From Spirochaetales bacterium (GTDB lineage: Bacteria; Spirochaetota; Spirochaetia; SZUA-6), in the NCBI GenBank assembly GCA_003233545.1, contig QILZ01000022.1:1-7886 (forward strand): a stretch of 7,886 nucleotides of DNA, given 5' to 3'. Below, in pieces: positions 6,748 through 7,886 of the stretch (positions within the stretch are counted from its first letter, which is position 1; every line of letters starts with the position of its first letter). Below the pieces are notes generated by a model that was given only the letters and a program-made list of their open reading frames with translations, searched no databases and was not told the origin of the DNA. The translations under genes and the position numbers were made by a program.

Positions 6748-7886
6748 ATGTCTGGTATAACTATTAAAAAAAAGATTTTTTTGGGAAATTTAATAACAGC
6801 GGCAATGGTTGTTTTAATTTTTGCTACCGTACTGCTGTTTATCATATTAAGCGGCGGCATATTCTTAAAACTGCATGGCAAAGAACTGGAATCTATAGTT
6901 GTTTTTCTCATAATTACGGCTTCGTTTCTGTTAATCGGAAGTGCAGGGAGTATTATTTATTTTTTAGTTTTCGGAAAGCAGCTCGGTAAAAACGTTTCCG
7001 ACTTAATCGATTATTCACGAAATGCCCTGTCCGGCGATTCCGTATCCGGATGGAAGCTGGAAAGAAACGATGAGATTGGTATATTGGCCGATACACTTAA
7101 AAAATTGAATATCCTGGAGCGGCTGAAAATATCGATTAAAGAGAACAGAGATAAGTTGCTGGAGAATTATATACAGGTTGAAAAAGTGGTAAACGGAATT
7201 TACGATACGGTAACAAGCCAGGCCAGAGGGGCGGAAAATACAAGCAGCGGTTTTGATACGATAGCAGCAACTATTTATGATATAGATCAGACTGCGAGGA
7301 GAACTACGGAGAATTACAAACAAACCCGAAGCAACATAGAAAGTCTTCTTGGCAAGATCGTGGAAGCATTTCAGAGTATCCGCGAGCTGGAAGAGCAGAC
7401 CACGAGGATAGAAGAAATAGTTTCCATAATCAGCGAAATTGCAGAGCAGACAGACTTACTCTCGTTAAATGCCGCTATGGAAGCTGCAAGGGCGGGAGAA
7501 TCAGGGAAAGGATTTGCAGTTGTTGCATCTGAGGTCAGGAAACTTGCCGACAGAAGCTCACGGGAGGCCATGGAAATCGGAGAACTGCTACAGTTTGTTT
7601 TTTCCACTGTAAAGGGGATTTCGACAATGGCTGATGAGTTTGCCAGGAGTATCGAGGTAATTAATGGTGAAATGGAGATGAATTCACAGTCCATCGACAG
7701 TATTTTTTCCATAACCGTGAAGGCTTCGTCAAAAATAGAGACCATACGTAAATCGGTAGATTCAATAATGTCGCTTACACTTGAAAATACAAAGAGCGCC
7801 GATCAAATCGTTCATATTAACAGGTCATTAAAATCTGTTATTAAAAAATTGTCGGAAATAATGAGTGATTTCAGCCGAACGGAACC
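6748..7886 (+). CDS. Methyl-accepting chemotaxis protein without a ligand-binding domain (3' end cut)
   Basis: The first 379 residues are in the window. Two membrane helices (about 14-40 and 50-75) are joined by only about nine residues (KLHGKELES), so there is no extracytoplasmic sensor domain. A HAMP linker follows (about 76-130, with [14 protein letters not shown]), then a long coiled-coil signalling region. The conserved hairpin tip, which binds CheA and CheW, is at about 228-268: [20 protein letters not shown], then [20 protein letters not shown]. The usual QTN is QTD here (Asp236), and LALNAA is LSLNAA. Such receptors control CheA and, in spirochaetes, periplasmic flagellar rotation. 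Glu/Gln pairs that could be methylated exist in the helices but cannot be assigned. AAGGA at 6736-6740 lies 7 nt before the ATG. The 17-nt gap after the regulator suggests co-transcription. The reading frame is still open at the window edge. Confidence 0.93.
   Translation, partial: MSGITIKKKIFLGNLITAAMVVLIFATVLLFIILSGGIFLKLHGKELESIVVFLIITASFLLIGSAGSIIYFLVFGKQLGKNVSDLIDYSRNALSGDSVSGWKLERNDEIGILADTLKKLNILERLKISIKENRDKLLENYIQVEKVVNGIYDTVTSQARGAENTSSGFDTIAATIYDIDQTARRTTENYKQTRSNIESLLGKIVEAFQSIRELEEQTTRIEEIVSIISEIAEQTDLLSLNAAMEAARAGESGKGFAVVASEVRKLADRSSREAMEIGELLQFVFSTVKGISTMADEFARSIEVINGEMEMNSQSIDSIFSITVKASSKIETIRKSVDSIMSLTLENTKSADQIVHINRSLKSVIKKLSEIMSDFSRTE

Noticed and set aside
7015..7745. Minus-strand open frames within the chemotaxis receptor and similar ones under the kinase and regulator
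   Set aside because: They mirror strongly conserved plus-strand coding sequence and have no independent support.
1..7886. CRISPR arrays, tRNA or rRNA genes, insertion sequences and attachment sites
   Set aside because: No direct-repeat array, tRNA-like cloverleaf, transposase frame or terminal inverted repeats were seen on either strand.

Overview
The window looks like chromosome from a free-living or host-associated spirochaete (Treponema/Spirochaeta-like), AT-rich, with no sign of mobile DNA. The main clue is the run murG - cvpA - clamp-loader delta' - soluble sensor kinase - sigma-54 response regulator. From memory, this matches the order of Treponema pallidum TP0523 to TP0519; that synteny and the taxon were not checked by any search.

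Left part, minus strand (1-1344). Reading leftwards from 1344, there is a gene for a 274-residue exported protein of unknown function that resembles the DUF6675 family. Next comes a promoter whose -35 box overlaps that gene's stop codon, then a well-conserved TPP (thiamin pyrophosphate) riboswitch at about 404-491. Last is the 5' part of a YkoE-type membrane component of a thiamin/hydroxymethylpyrimidine ECF-ABC transporter, which is cut by the window edge. The riboswitch and transporter form a standard thiamin-controlled uptake unit.

Divergent promoter region (1345-1391). Two opposed promoters share practically the same -10 segment. One drives murG to the right. The other drives the DUF6675-like gene to the left and would leave almost no 5' leader.

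Right part, plus strand (1392-7886). This is a tight, apparently single transcription unit: murG (last cytoplasmic step of peptidoglycan precursor synthesis), cvpA (four-helix membrane protein), a delta'-like DNA polymerase III clamp-loader subunit, a PAS histidine kinase, an NtrC-type regulator, and a methyl-accepting chemotaxis protein cut at the right edge. Junctions are 6 nt apart (murG/cvpA), 8 nt overlap (cvpA/delta'), two 4-nt ATGA overlaps (delta'/kinase/regulator) and a 17-nt gap before the chemotaxis protein. The kinase and regulator almost certainly form a cognate pair. The chemotaxis protein has two membrane helices but no ligand-binding domain between them.

The window is mostly conserved housekeeping and signalling. 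I did not find a clearly new system. The points most worth a second look are the roughly 90-residue insertion in the delta' protein, the sensorless chemotaxis receptor next to a sigma-54 two-component pair, the shared -10 divergent promoter with a near-leaderless gene, and the uncharacterised exported protein.
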